Position numbers and translations under genes: made by a program | The notes under the pieces: generated by a model | Seen by the model: only the letters and a program-made list of their open reading frames with translations | Databases searched by the model: none | What the model was told of the DNA's origin: nothing | In this document: positions 51,839-61,387 of the stretch, piece by piece | Layout of the letters: each line of letters starts with the position of its first letter | Position numbering within the stretch: position 1 is the stretch's first letter | Assembly: GCF_030408915.1 (NCBI RefSeq) | Contig: NZ_CP047654.1 | Location: forward strand, 1,798,001-1,862,000 | DNA from: Corynebacterium guangdongense | GTDB taxonomy: Bacteria; Actinomycetota; Actinomycetes; Mycobacteriales; Mycobacteriaceae | Direction of reading: 5' to 3' | DNA length: 64,000 nucleotides

Positions 51839-53491
51839 TCAGCGCCTCCTTGATTTGACGGAGCGTTCCCCTCGTCCCCTGCGGGACGGGGCGGCGCCGC
51901 GTCGCGGATATTCGTCGGCTTCGACGCTACCAGCGCGTCCGGACACGCCCTGCGCCCGCTTGCCGACGCGGGCGTCACCGCGGGCTTCCCCGCCGCCGGA
52001 GCCGACGTCGCGCCCGGCGGTGACCGGCCGTCCGTAGCGGCCTGCGGCGGCGGCCTCCCTGCCACCCCGGCCCTTGCCCCGCTCGCCGGAGCCGACCGTC
52101 TCCGCCTGCTCCACTGTGTCCCGGTCCCGCTCCCGGTCCCGGTCCGTGCGTCGGCCGGAACGGCTCAGGCGCCGGGTCTCGTCCCCCTCCATCCCCGGCT
52201 CCTGGATGAGCAGGAGGCGGTCGGTGATCGGCCGGCCGTAGTTCTGCATGAAGCTGACCGCCTCGGGCTCGTGGCGGGCGACGGAGGCGAGCAGGCCCAT
52301 CGAGGTCAGCGTGATCACCGTCGACGTGCCGCCGGCGGAAATCATCGGCAGCTGGATGCCGGTGACGGGCAGCAGGCCGACGACGTAACCGATGTTGATG
52401 AACGCCTGGGACACGACGCCGGCGGTCAGGGTCGCCGCCAACAGCGACTGGAATCGGTTCTGCGCCCGCGTGGCGGTGCGCAGCCCGATCGCGCCGAGCG
52501 CGGCGAACCCGAGGATGACCAGGCCGCCGCCCCAGAGCCCGAGCTCCTCGCCGATGATCGCGAAGATGAAGTCGTTCTTCGCCTCCGGAAGGTAGAACCA
52601 CTTGGCGCGGGACTGGCCCAGGCCGACGCCGAGGACGGAGCCGTCGGCGAGCGAAAGGAAACCCTGGTGCGACTGGTAAGCGGCGCCCCGGGTGTCCTCG
52701 AAGTTGCCGAGCAGGGTGTCGAAGTAGGTGTGGAAGCGTTGGGAGCGGTAGCCGCCGGCGGCGATGACCGCGACGACGCCGACCACGCCCGCCACCGCGA
52801 GGCCGAGGAAGGCCTTCATGTTCACGCCCGCGAAGAACAGGGTGAAGATCATGACCGCGCCGAAGGACAGCGCCATCCCCAGATCCCCCTGCAGCGCGAT
52901 GAGCAGGAACCAGGCGCCGGCGACGACGCCGAATACCGTCGCCTGCCGGACGCGGTTGGGATCGCGCTCGTCGCGGGGACGCGAGAGGTACCAGGCGCCG
53001 AAGATGGCGATGGTGACCTTGGCGATCTCGGAAGGCTGGAGCTGAATCGGGCCCAGGGGCAGCCAGGACTGGGAGCCGACCTCGGCCTTGCCCGTTCCCA
53101 ACGGGGTGAGCACGAGGATGAGGAGCGCCGTGGTGCCCCACATCAGGACCGGGGCGAGCCGGCGGACCCAGCCGAGCGGGAACTTCAGGGCGGCCCAGAA
53201 ACCGACCAGGCCGAGGCCGACCATCATCGCGTGGCGGGTGGCCTCCGCCCACACGCTCGAGCTCTCCCGGATGGACCATGTCATCGACGAGGAGAAGACC
53301 ATGATCACGCCGAGGCCGGTGAGCAGGAGCACCAGCAGGCAGATCATGAAGTAGTCGAACAGGGGGTTGGTCGCCATCTGGCGGTTGAGGTCGGCGATTC
53401 TGCTCCGCAGGCCCGGGCGCGCGGACTGCCCGGCGGGGGCCTTCTCGCGCGCGGGTTTCCGGTTGTGCGGGCGTTTACTCGTGGTGGTCAC
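51839..53491 (-). CDS. ftsW: SEDS-family peptidoglycan polymerase FtsW with long basic tail
   Basis: A 550-residue membrane glycosyltransferase that polymerises lipid II at the septum together with FtsI. Ten helices lie between about 45 and 420. SEDS landmarks: VIMVFSSSMTWS, GSQSWLPLGPIQLQPSEIAKV (region of the catalytic Asp environment), FGAVMIFTLFFAGVNM and GIQLPMISAGGTSTVITLTSMG. The cytoplasmic ends are unusual: a basic N-terminus of 40 residues and a C-terminal tail of about 115 residues (435-550) rich in Arg, Gly, Asp and Ser (TDRDRERDRDTVEQ). Its start overlaps murD by 17 nt. Confidence 0.95.
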   Translation of the reverse strand: MTTTSKRPHNRKPAREKAPAGQSARPGLRSRIADLNRQMATNPLFDYFMICLLVLLLTGLGVIMVFSSSMTWSIRESSSVWAEATRHAMMVGLGLVGFWAALKFPLGWVRRLAPVLMWGTTALLILVLTPLGTGKAEVGSQSWLPLGPIQLQPSEIAKVTIAIFGAWYLSRPRDERDPNRVRQATVFGVVAGAWFLLIALQGDLGMALSFGAVMIFTLFFAGVNMKAFLGLAVAGVVGVVAVIAAGGYRSQRFHTYFDTLLGNFEDTRGAAYQSHQGFLSLADGSVLGVGLGQSRAKWFYLPEAKNDFIFAIIGEELGLWGGGLVILGFAALGAIGLRTATRAQNRFQSLLAATLTAGVVSQAFINIGYVVGLLPVTGIQLPMISAGGTSTVITLTSMGLLASVARHEPEAVSFMQNYGRPITDRLLLIQEPGMEGDETRRLSRSGRRTDRDRERDRDTVEQAETVGSGERGKGRGGREAAAAGRYGRPVTAGRDVGSGGGEARGDARVGKRAQGVSGRAGSVEADEYPRRGAAPSRRGRGERSVKSRRR

Positions 53492-54995
53492 GGCTTTCCT
53501 CCTGGAATGGAGTCGGGGTGCCCGTCGCGGGATCGCTGCGTTTCAGGCGATCCTCCCGGCGTGCTGCGGCAGTGAACAGGTCGCCGCGCTGGCCCATTCC
53601 GGTGTACATGTCCAGGGACGCCGCGGCCGGCGCCAGCAGGACGACCTTCGCCGGCGGCTCCAGCCGCGCCGCCCAGCAGACGAGTTCGTCCATCGCCCCG
53701 GCAGGGTCGGTGGAGTCGGTCATGAATACCTCGGCTTCGGGTGCGCCGCGGGTGACTGCTTCAGCAATCCTCGCACGGTCAACCCCGAGAAGGCCGACGG
53801 CGCGCAGGCGCTCGGCGTTCTCGGCCACGACCTCGTCCACGGAGGCGCCCTTGAGCTGGCCGCCGGCGAGCCAGACGACCTCGCCCGGCCCGTAGCCCGC
53901 GAGCGCGGCGTGGGCGGCGTGCGGGTTGGTCGCCTTGGAGTTGTCCACCCATACGGTGCCGCGCGGCCCGGTGTGGACGGTCTCGCCGCGGTGGCCGGCG
54001 ACCGAGAACGCGTCGAGCGCCCGGGCGATCGTGGCCGGCGCCACACCCTGGGTGCGGGCGATGGCGGTGGCCGCGAGGGCGTCGGCGAGCCCGGCGGGGC
54101 CGGCGGGCTGAATTCCCCGGGTGGCGCGGATGTCGATCATGTCGCCGTCGAGGTTGTCGATGATCTGCTCGCCGATGACGCCGACCTGTCCGACGGCGGG
54201 TTCGCCGAGGGTGAAACCGTAGGCGTCGGGGCGGACCTGCCTCATGTGCCGGCGCACGATCGGATCGTCCACGCCGGCCACCGCCACCACCCCGGTCAAG
54301 ACCTTGGCCTTGTCCGATGCGTAGTTGTCGAGGGAGCCGTGCCAGTCGAGGTGGTCTTCGGCGATGTTGAGCAGCACCCCGGCGTCCGGGGTCAGCTCGG
54401 TGGACCAGTGCAGCTGGAAGCTGGAGAGTTCGGCGACGAGGACGTCGACGCGCGGCCGGGTAGCGGTCAGCGCGTCGGCGACGGCCAGGCCGATGTTTCC
54501 GCAGGCGCGGGCGTGCTGGCCCAGCACACTCGCGTGGGCCTCCATGATGTCGGCGAGCATGCCGGTGGTGGTCGTCTTGCCGTTGGTGCCGGTGACCACC
54601 AGCCAGGTCCGGGGCGGGCCGAACAGTCCTGCCCGGTCCAGCCGGTAGGCCAGCTCAACGTCACCGATCACCTCGATCTCGTGCTGCTCGGCGAGGCGGA
54701 GGACCGGGGTGTCCGGGCGCCAGCCCGGGGACGTGACGACCACGCTGACGCGGTGCTCGAGATTCTCGAGCAGTTCCATCGCCTCGGCGGTGGTGCAGGA
54801 CTCGGCGCCGGTGGCCTCCGCCACCCGGGCGCCGGCCTCGACGTTGTCGTCGACGACCAGGACCTCGACGCCGAGGCCGGTGAGCAGTCGAGCGGTGCCC
54901 AGCCCGGAGACGCCGGCGCCGGTGACCATGGCGATGCCGGTTCCGACGACGTCGATCACGCTCGGCCGGGACATGCCGGATCCTGTGACAGCCAT
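53475..54995 (-). CDS. murD: UDP-N-acetylmuramoyl-L-alanine--D-glutamate ligase MurD
   Basis: A 506-residue ligase. The N-terminal domain contains VTGAGVSGLGTARLLTGLGVEVLVVDDN; the ATP loop is LVVTGTNGKTTTTGMLADIME; NIAEDHLDWHGSLDNYASDKAKV and VWVDNSKATNPHAAHAAL are diagnostic for MurD. The ATG at 54995 overlaps the mraY stop (TGATG), which decides it over a second ATG at 54974; the family core starts later, so the first 20 residues are a loose leader. The 3' end overlaps ftsW. Confidence 0.96.
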   Translation of the reverse strand: MAVTGSGMSRPSVIDVVGTGIAMVTGAGVSGLGTARLLTGLGVEVLVVDDNVEAGARVAEATGAESCTTAEAMELLENLEHRVSVVVTSPGWRPDTPVLRLAEQHEIEVIGDVELAYRLDRAGLFGPPRTWLVVTGTNGKTTTTGMLADIMEAHASVLGQHARACGNIGLAVADALTATRPRVDVLVAELSSFQLHWSTELTPDAGVLLNIAEDHLDWHGSLDNYASDKAKVLTGVVAVAGVDDPIVRRHMRQVRPDAYGFTLGEPAVGQVGVIGEQIIDNLDGDMIDIRATRGIQPAGPAGLADALAATAIARTQGVAPATIARALDAFSVAGHRGETVHTGPRGTVWVDNSKATNPHAAHAALAGYGPGEVVWLAGGQLKGASVDEVVAENAERLRAVGLLGVDRARIAEAVTRGAPEAEVFMTDSTDPAGAMDELVCWAARLEPPAKVVLLAPAAASLDMYTGMGQRGDLFTAAARREDRLKRSDPATGTPTPFQEESRDHHE

Positions 54996-56101
54996 CAGAC
55001 CGCGACCCCCGTGGAGCCGAGCCATTCGGCGTAGAAGATCGCCACCCCGAGCAGTGCAGACAGACCGGCGATGATCCAGAAGCGGACGACGACCGTGGTC
55101 TCCGGCCAGCCGCCCTTCTCGAAGTGGTGGTGGAACGGGGCCATACGGAAGACGCGCTTGCCGGTGGCCTTGAAGAAGGCGACCTGAATGGCGACGGAGG
55201 CGACCTCGATGACGAAAAGCGCGCCGATGATGACCATCAGCAGTTCGGTGCGCGAGGCGACGGACAGGCCGGCGACCAGGCCGCCGAGGGCGAGGGAACC
55301 GGTGTCGCCCATGAAGATCTTGGCCGGGGCGGCGTTCCACCACAGGAAACCGACGCAGGCGCCGAGGCCGGCGGCGGCCAGCACAGCCAGGTCGAGCGGG
55401 TCGCGGACCTGGTAGCAGCCGGCGATGACGTCGGTCTCGCAGGAATTGCGGAACTGCCAGAAAGTCACCAGGGTGTATGCGCCCATGACCATCGCGGTGG
55501 TGCCGGCCGCCAGACCGTCGAGCCCGTCGGTGAGGTTGACCGCGTTGGACCAGGCTGCGGTGAGGATGAAGATGAACACCAGGAAGACCAGGACGCCGAG
55601 GATGCCGCCGCCCAGGCCAATGTCGATGATCTCGATGTCGCGGATGAAGGACAGGTTGGTCGAGCCCGGCGTCAGCCCCTTCTCATCGGGGAACTGCAGG
55701 ATGAGCAGGCCGAAGATGACCGCGATGACCAGCTGGAGAATCAGTTTCGCCCCGGAGGTCAGGCCGAGGCTGCGGCCCTTGAACAGCTTGATGAAGTCGT
55801 CGGCGAAACCGACGCCGCCGAGCGCCAGGGTCAGCCCGAGGACGAGCAGGCCGGAGGCGGTCGGCCCCCCGCTGCCGGTGATGAGCCGGAAGATGATCAC
55901 GATGAGGTAGGCGACGGTGATGCCGGCGAGGATGGCGATGCCGCCCATCGTCGGGGTGCCGCGCTTGCGCAGATGCGACTGCGGTCCGTCCTCGCGGATC
56001 TCCTGGCCCAGTCCCTCCGCCGAGAACCAGCGGATCAGGAGCGGGGTCAGGAAGACGGCGACCAGGAAAGCAACGCCTCCCGCGATGATGATCTCAGTCA
56101 C
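54995..56101 (-). CDS. mraY: Phospho-N-acetylmuramoyl-pentapeptide transferase MraY
   Basis: A 368-residue polytopic enzyme that moves phospho-MurNAc-pentapeptide onto undecaprenyl phosphate, making lipid I. Ten helices. Motifs: [35 protein letters not shown] (DD pair), [15 protein letters not shown] (Asp of the magnesium site) and [12 protein letters not shown] with the His triplet [11 protein letters not shown]. The start is GTG at 56101. It overlaps murD at its stop. Confidence 0.97.
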   Translation of the reverse strand: MTEIIIAGGVAFLVAVFLTPLLIRWFSAEGLGQEIREDGPQSHLRKRGTPTMGGIAILAGITVAYLIVIIFRLITGSGGPTASGLLVLGLTLALGGVGFADDFIKLFKGRSLGLTSGAKLILQLVIAVIFGLLILQFPDEKGLTPGSTNLSFIRDIEIIDIGLGGGILGVLVFLVFIFILTAAWSNAVNLTDGLDGLAAGTTAMVMGAYTLVTFWQFRNSCETDVIAGCYQVRDPLDLAVLAAAGLGACVGFLWWNAAPAKIFMGDTGSLALGGLVAGLSVASRTELLMVIIGALFVIEVASVAIQVAFFKATGKRVFRMAPFHHHFEKGGWPETTVVVRFWIIAGLSALLGVAIFYAEWLGSTGVAV

Positions 56102-56195
56102 TGGTATCTACTTCTCTCTAATTCTTATCCCGCCGGGACTGGGGCGCCGACGAGAGAGCTGCTGTTCGTTGTTGTCTGTACGGGTGGGTGGAGGG
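56102..56195 (-). promoter_or_regulatory. murF-mraY gap, possible internal promoter
   Basis: A 94-bp gap, long for this cluster, with an AT-rich patch (GATAAGAATTAGAG on the minus strand) 15-35 bp before mraY that could serve as a -10 region. No clear -35. Confidence 0.25.
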
Positions 56196-57701
56196 TCAGC
56201 GGGAGCCGCGGCCGAGAAGCTTCTCGGCGACCTCCCACAGCCGCGCCGAGTTGGACGCCTTGACCAGGACGACGTCGCCGCCCCCGGCCGTTCCCCCGAC
56301 GTAGGTCTCCTGGTCGGTGTTGGGGCTGGCGAGAATGGCTTCGACGGCCGCGGTCGCCTCGTCGTTGTTCTCGGCGACCGTTGTAGTTATACCCCGGCGG
56401 GCCGCCTCCTCGGTCATGGCCCGGCAGTTCGGCGAGGCGCCGACGGTGACAAGATAACCCACGTTGAAGCGTGCCAGCTCCTCACCGAGTGTGACGTGTT
56501 CCGCGCGTCCGTCCTCGCCGAGCTCGCCCATCTCGCCGAGCACGGCGATGGAGCGCACGCCCGGCCGGGAGGAGGCGGTGTAGGCCAGCGCCGCGACGCC
56601 GGCGCGCATCGACTCGGGGTTGGCGTTGTAGGAGTCGTTGATGACGGTGACGCCGTCGGGACGGGTGTTGACGTCCATGCGGTGGGCGCTGGCGGCGTAG
56701 TGGTTGTTGAGCGCTTCGGCGACCTGGGCCGCGCTCATGCCGGACTCGACGCCCACGGCGGCGGCGGCCAGCGCGTTGGAGACCTGGTGGGCGCCGAAGA
56801 CCTGCAGTCGCACCTTGACCGGGTCCTGGCCCCGGGCGTGGAGGGTGAAGGAGGCCCGGGCGACGTCGTCGAGCATGATGCCGGTCGCCTGGTAGTCGGC
56901 GGTCGGCGCCGGCGGCTGGGCCGAGGAGATCGTCACGACGCGGGCCGTGGTGCGCGGAGCCATGCCCAGGACGAAAGGATCATCGGCGTTGAGGATTGCG
57001 ACGCCCCCCTCGGCGGCGCTCGGCAGTGCCTCGATGAGCTCGCCCTTGGCCTGGGCGATGTTCTCCCGGGAGCCGAACTCACCCAGGTGGGCGGTGCCGA
57101 CGTTGAGTACCACGCCGATGCGCGGGCGGGCGATCTGGGCCAGGTGGCGGATGTGCCCGATGCCGCGGGCGCTCATCTCGGCGATGAGGAAGTCGGTGTC
57201 TTCATCGCAGCGCAGCACGGTGTACGGGTGCCCGATTTCATTGTTGAAGGAACCCGGGGGCGCGACGGTGGAACCGGCCTTGCCGACCACCGCCGCCGCC
57301 AGGTCCTTGGTGGAGGTCTTGCCGGCCGAGCCGGTGATCCCGACGATCGTCAGTCCGTGTTCCTCGGTCAGCTGCTTGGCGACGGCCGCCGCAAGGTCAC
57401 TCATCGCCGTCACCACGGCCTCCGACGCCGCCTGTGGGGTGTTGTCGGCGGGCGTGACGACGATGGCCGGTACACCCACCGGGTGCGCGGCCAGCACCGC
57501 CGCCGCGCCCCGGTCGATGGCGCCGGCTGCGAAGTCGTGCCCGTCGACGCGTTCGCCGGGCAGGGCGACGAAAAGCCCGCCGGCGGTGACCTTGCGGGAA
57601 TCGAACTCGACGAAGCCGGTGACCTTGGCGGCCGGGTCGGCGCCGTCGGTGAGCTCACCGCCGACGATGTCGGCGATCTGGGCCAGTGTGTAGTCGATCA
57701 T
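56196..57701 (-). CDS. murF: UDP-MurNAc-tripeptide--D-alanyl-D-alanine ligase MurF
   Basis: A 501-residue ligase that adds D-Ala-D-Ala. The N-terminal domain has FVEFDSRKVTAGGLFVALPGERVDGHDF; the ATP loop is GITGSAGKTSTKDLAA; RCDEDTDFLIAEMSARGIGHI, LNVGTAHLGEFGSREN and VINDSYNANPESMRAGV are MurF landmarks. The start is ATG at 57701, 2 bp after murE. Confidence 0.96.
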   Translation of the reverse strand: MIDYTLAQIADIVGGELTDGADPAAKVTGFVEFDSRKVTAGGLFVALPGERVDGHDFAAGAIDRGAAAVLAAHPVGVPAIVVTPADNTPQAASEAVVTAMSDLAAAVAKQLTEEHGLTIVGITGSAGKTSTKDLAAAVVGKAGSTVAPPGSFNNEIGHPYTVLRCDEDTDFLIAEMSARGIGHIRHLAQIARPRIGVVLNVGTAHLGEFGSRENIAQAKGELIEALPSAAEGGVAILNADDPFVLGMAPRTTARVVTISSAQPPAPTADYQATGIMLDDVARASFTLHARGQDPVKVRLQVFGAHQVSNALAAAAVGVESGMSAAQVAEALNNHYAASAHRMDVNTRPDGVTVINDSYNANPESMRAGVAALAYTASSRPGVRSIAVLGEMGELGEDGRAEHVTLGEELARFNVGYLVTVGASPNCRAMTEEAARRGITTTVAENNDEATAAVEAILASPNTDQETYVGGTAGGGDVVLVKASNSARLWEVAEKLLGRGSR

Positions 57702-57703
57702 GC

Positions 57704-59242
57704 TTACTGGTTCTCCTTTGCAGCGCGCTCGGCGAGTGCGCGTCGGACTTCTTCCCGGTCGTCGAAGTGCAGGACCTCGGAGCCGACGATCTGGCCGACC
57801 TCGTGCCCCTTGCCGGTGACGATGACCGCGTCACCGGCCCGTGCCCACTCGACCAGCGCGTCGATGGCGCGGGCGCGCGGGCCGATCTCCCGGATCTCGG
57901 CGCCGGAGCCGACGCCCTGCGCACCGGCGACGATAGCCGCACGGATGGGCGCCGGCTCCTCGGAGCGAGGATTGTCGTCGGTGACGATCACCAGGTCGGC
58001 GCGCCGGGCGGCCTCCTGCCCCATGAGCGGGCGCTTGGATGAGTCGCGGTCGCCGCCGGCGCCGACGACGATGCCGACGCGGCCCGCGGTCTGGGCGCGC
58101 AGCGTATCCAGGACTGCGGCGACGGCGGCCGGCTTGTGGGCGTAGTCGACCACGGCCATGAAGCTCTGGCCCTCGTCGATGCGTTCCATGCGCCCCGGCA
58201 CGGCCACCCCGGCCAGTCCCTCGGCGAACTTGCCGACGTCCACGCCGGCGGTGGCGGCCATGGCCACGGCCAGCGCCGTGTTCGCGATGTTGAAGCTGCC
58301 CGGCAGCGGCAGGTGGACGGCGATGGTCTCCCCGTCATGGGCGATGGCCAGGTCCTGGGCGCCGGTCGCGTCCTGGGCGGTGCGGGTGGCCGAGTAGTCC
58401 AGGCCCGCCTGTCCCCTGGTGCCCACCCGGACGACGTCCTCGCCGGCCAGCCCCGCCATCTTCTCGCCCCACTCGTCGTCGACGCAGACGACGGCCCGGG
58501 TCGCGGCCAGCCCTGAATCAGGGCGGAAGAAGCGGGCCTTGGCCTCGAAGTACTCCTCCATCGTCGGGTGGAAGTCCAGGTGGTCCTGGCTGAGGTTGGT
58601 GAAGCCGGCCACGTCGAACTCGACCCCGGCGACCCGGCCCAGCTCCAGGGCGTGGGAGGAGACCTCCATGACCACGTGGGTCACGCCCTCGGCGCGCATG
58701 GTGGCGAAAAGCTTCTGCAGCGTCGGAGCCTCCGGGGTGGTCAGCTTCGTCTCCACGACGCGGCCGTTGATGCGGGTTCCGGTCGTGCCGATGATGCCGG
58801 TCCGGAGCCCGGCGTGCATGAGCCCGGTCTCCAGGAGGTAGGTCGTCGTGGTCTTGCCCGAGGTGCCGGTCACGCCGAGCACCGTGAGTTCTCGGGTCGG
58901 GTGCCCGTAGATCTCGGCCGAGAGCCGCCCGAGGACGGCGCGGACGTCCTGGACGACCAGCACCGGGCGTCGCTCGTCCGTCCGGGTGATGATGGCGAGC
59001 CCGTCCTCGTCCGTGAGAATCGCCCCGGCCGGGGAATCGAAGGCGTAGGAGGCGCCGTGTACCCGGGTGCCGGGCAGCGCCGCGAACAGCGCGCCGGCGG
59101 GAAGGGTCTGGGAGTCGAGGCCGATCTCGGTGACGGCGGTGGCCAGCGCGGAGGCGGACTCGCCGACGACGCGGGCGTCGGCAAGCCTGGCCAGCTCGCC
59201 CAGGGTCGGTGCGGAGTGGTTCTCGGTGCCGGTGACTGCCAT
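57704..59242 (-). CDS. murE: UDP-MurNAc-L-Ala-D-Glu--meso-diaminopimelate ligase MurE
   Basis: A 512-residue ligase adding the third amino acid. ATP loop LGVTGTSGKTTTTYLLETGL; VMEVSSHALELGRV and NLSQDHLDFHPTMEEYFEAKARFF are MurE blocks; VTDDNPRSEEPAPIRAAI is the DNPR motif that selects meso-diaminopimelate rather than lysine, in line with the corynebacterial wall. The ATG at 59242 is 28 bp after ftsI. Confidence 0.96.
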   Translation of the reverse strand: MAVTGTENHSAPTLGELARLADARVVGESASALATAVTEIGLDSQTLPAGALFAALPGTRVHGASYAFDSPAGAILTDEDGLAIITRTDERRPVLVVQDVRAVLGRLSAEIYGHPTRELTVLGVTGTSGKTTTTYLLETGLMHAGLRTGIIGTTGTRINGRVVETKLTTPEAPTLQKLFATMRAEGVTHVVMEVSSHALELGRVAGVEFDVAGFTNLSQDHLDFHPTMEEYFEAKARFFRPDSGLAATRAVVCVDDEWGEKMAGLAGEDVVRVGTRGQAGLDYSATRTAQDATGAQDLAIAHDGETIAVHLPLPGSFNIANTALAVAMAATAGVDVGKFAEGLAGVAVPGRMERIDEGQSFMAVVDYAHKPAAVAAVLDTLRAQTAGRVGIVVGAGGDRDSSKRPLMGQEAARRADLVIVTDDNPRSEEPAPIRAAIVAGAQGVGSGAEIREIGPRARAIDALVEWARAGDAVIVTGKGHEVGQIVGSEVLHFDDREEVRRALAERAAKENQ

Positions 59243-59270
59243 GGTGCTTCCTTCTTGTCTCGGATGGGGG

Positions 59271-61367
59271 CTAGTGCTGCAGGATGATGGGGTCCGCGGG
59301 CGGTGACGGCGGGATGTTGTCCCGGGCCAGGAGCCAGGCGGCGACGTCCTGGAAGATCGGTGCCGCGGACTGCCCGCCGGCGCCGCCCTGCTGCACGCCC
59401 CGCTCCGGATCGTCGATCATGACGGCCACGACGAAGCGCGGGTCATCGGCCGGGGCGATGCCGGCGAAGGTGATCCAGTAGTCGGAGTTCGAGTAGGCGC
59501 CGGTGTCCGGGTCAACCTGCTGTGCGGTGCCGGTCTTGCCGGCCAGCTGGTACCCCTCGATGCCGAAGGCGCCGGCGGTGCCGGATTGGTTGCCGCCCTG
59601 CGGGTCGGACTGCATCGTGGAGCGGAACATCTCGACGGTGGCCTGCGCCGCCTCCGGGCTGACCACCTGGGTCCGCTCGGGGCCGTCGTCGGCGGACTCG
59701 TCGTCATCGGCGCCGCGGACGTCGGAGACGATGCGCGGTTCGATCCGCTCGCCGTCATTGGCGATCGCCTGGTACACGCTCGCCATCTGCAGGGTCGTCC
59801 AGCTCATGCCCTGGCCGATCGGCAGGTTGGCGAAGGTGCCGCCCGACCACTGCTCCAGCGCGGGCAGCAGACCGGCGGATTCACTCGGCAGTTCCACCCC
59901 GGTGGTCTGGCCCAGACCGAAGTCCTCGAGGTAACGGTTGAAGTTCTCCTCTCCCAGCTGCTGGGCCAGCATCAGGGTGCCGACGTTGGAGGACTTACCG
60001 AAGATGCCGGCCGTGGTGTACGGCACCACCCCGTGATCCCAGGCGTCCTTGACGGTCACGCCGGCCATGTCGATGCTGCCCGGAACCTGGTGGACCGCGT
60101 CCGGGGTGGTGACGCCCTCGTTGAGCGCCGCGGCGGCGGTGATGATCTTGGCCACGGAGCCGGGCTCGTAGGGGTGGCTGATGGCGGGGTTCTCGAAGTC
60201 CTTGCCCTCGGCGAGCTGTTTCTCGATGTCGCCGTTCGGGTCGATGGTGTCGGTGTTGGCCATCGCGAGGATCTCAGCGGTCTCCACGTCGAGGACGACC
60301 GCCTCCACCGACTTCGCTCCGGAGTTGGCCTTCGACTGCTCCAGCAGCTGCTGGAGGTAGGTCTGCAGATCCAGGTCGAGGGTCAGCCGCACGTCCGAGC
60401 CGTCGACCGCCGGTACCTCGTCCCGCAGGGTGCCCGGGATAACCTGACCCGTGACCGCGACGTCCTCGGTGGAACGGCCGTTGACGCCGGTCAGCAGGTT
60501 GTCGCCGTAGGCCTCGAAACCGAACTGCCCCTGGCCGTCCATGGACACCTTGCCCAAGACGTTCTCCGCGATCGCGCCGTTCGGGTACTGGCGGATGTCC
60601 TGGTGGTCGGCGGCCACGCCGTGGTACTCCTGGGCCACCTCCACGGCGACGTCCGGATCCACGTTGCGCACCAGCACCTGGTAGGAGGAGTCCGAGCGCA
60701 GCTTGTCCAGGATCTCCTCGGAGTCGACGTCATCGGCCGAGGTGCCGGCGGACTCCACCATCTTCGGGATGTTCTCAGCCATGTCCTCCAGGATCGCTGA
60801 CACGCGGTCATTGAGCTCCGCGTTCATCTGCTCCGGGGTCAGCTGGGCCGGCGCCGGCTCATCGGCGGCCTCGGCGGCGGTCGCCCTCTCCTGGTAGTCG
60901 ATCGCCAAAGCCATCTCCTGCTGCTGGCGGAGTTCCTCGCGGAGGATGTTCGGCGAGACCGTCAGGCTGCGTGCCTGCATGGTGTAGGCCAGCGGCTGGT
61001 TGTCGCGGTCCACGACAGCGCCGCGGCGGGCGGGCTCGACGTAGACACGGGCGCGCTGCTGCTGCGCCTGCGCCGCCAGCTCAGGACCCCAGACGACCTG
61101 GACCCAGGCCAGACGGCCGACGACGATCAGCGCCACCGCCACCAGGAAGACGACGACGACCATCAGCCGCTTCTTCATGGTCTGCTTTTCGGTGGCGGCG
61201 ATCCCGGCCGCGGTCGCCCTGACCTGCTCCCGACGGCCAGGTTGGCGCTTCGGGGAGGGGGACCGCGGCGCGCCACGACGGGTCGTCGACTGACCCGGCG
61301 CCGGCTGGCGTCCCGGCCGGTCTGGTCGACGCACACCTGCGCCGGTATGCCGTGTCTGTCGGGTCAC
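59271..61367 (-). CDS. ftsI: Septal penicillin-binding protein FtsI (class B PBP3)
   Basis: A 698-residue transpeptidase that cross-links septal peptidoglycan with FtsW. A basic Pro/Arg/Gly-rich cytoplasmic tail (1-62) precedes one helix (MKKRLMVVVVFLVAVALIV, 64-85). The dimerisation domain holds RRGAVVDRDNQPLAY. Catalytic motifs: EPGSVAKIITA with S404 and K407, KSSN, and AGKTGTAQQ with K611. An acidic insertion lies around 165-235. The ATG at 61367 is 20 bp after the FtsL-like gene; an internal start at MKKRL (residue 64) is less likely. Confidence 0.95.
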   Translation of the reverse strand: MTRQTRHTGAGVRRPDRPGRQPAPGQSTTRRGAPRSPSPKRQPGRREQVRATAAGIAATEKQTMKKRLMVVVVFLVAVALIVVGRLAWVQVVWGPELAAQAQQQRARVYVEPARRGAVVDRDNQPLAYTMQARSLTVSPNILREELRQQQEMALAIDYQERATAAEAADEPAPAQLTPEQMNAELNDRVSAILEDMAENIPKMVESAGTSADDVDSEEILDKLRSDSSYQVLVRNVDPDVAVEVAQEYHGVAADHQDIRQYPNGAIAENVLGKVSMDGQGQFGFEAYGDNLLTGVNGRSTEDVAVTGQVIPGTLRDEVPAVDGSDVRLTLDLDLQTYLQQLLEQSKANSGAKSVEAVVLDVETAEILAMANTDTIDPNGDIEKQLAEGKDFENPAISHPYEPGSVAKIITAAAALNEGVTTPDAVHQVPGSIDMAGVTVKDAWDHGVVPYTTAGIFGKSSNVGTLMLAQQLGEENFNRYLEDFGLGQTTGVELPSESAGLLPALEQWSGGTFANLPIGQGMSWTTLQMASVYQAIANDGERIEPRIVSDVRGADDDESADDGPERTQVVSPEAAQATVEMFRSTMQSDPQGGNQSGTAGAFGIEGYQLAGKTGTAQQVDPDTGAYSNSDYWITFAGIAPADDPRFVVAVMIDDPERGVQQGGAGGQSAAPIFQDVAAWLLARDNIPPSPPADPIILQH

Positions 61368-61387
61368 TTCCCTGTCTCACCTATTCA

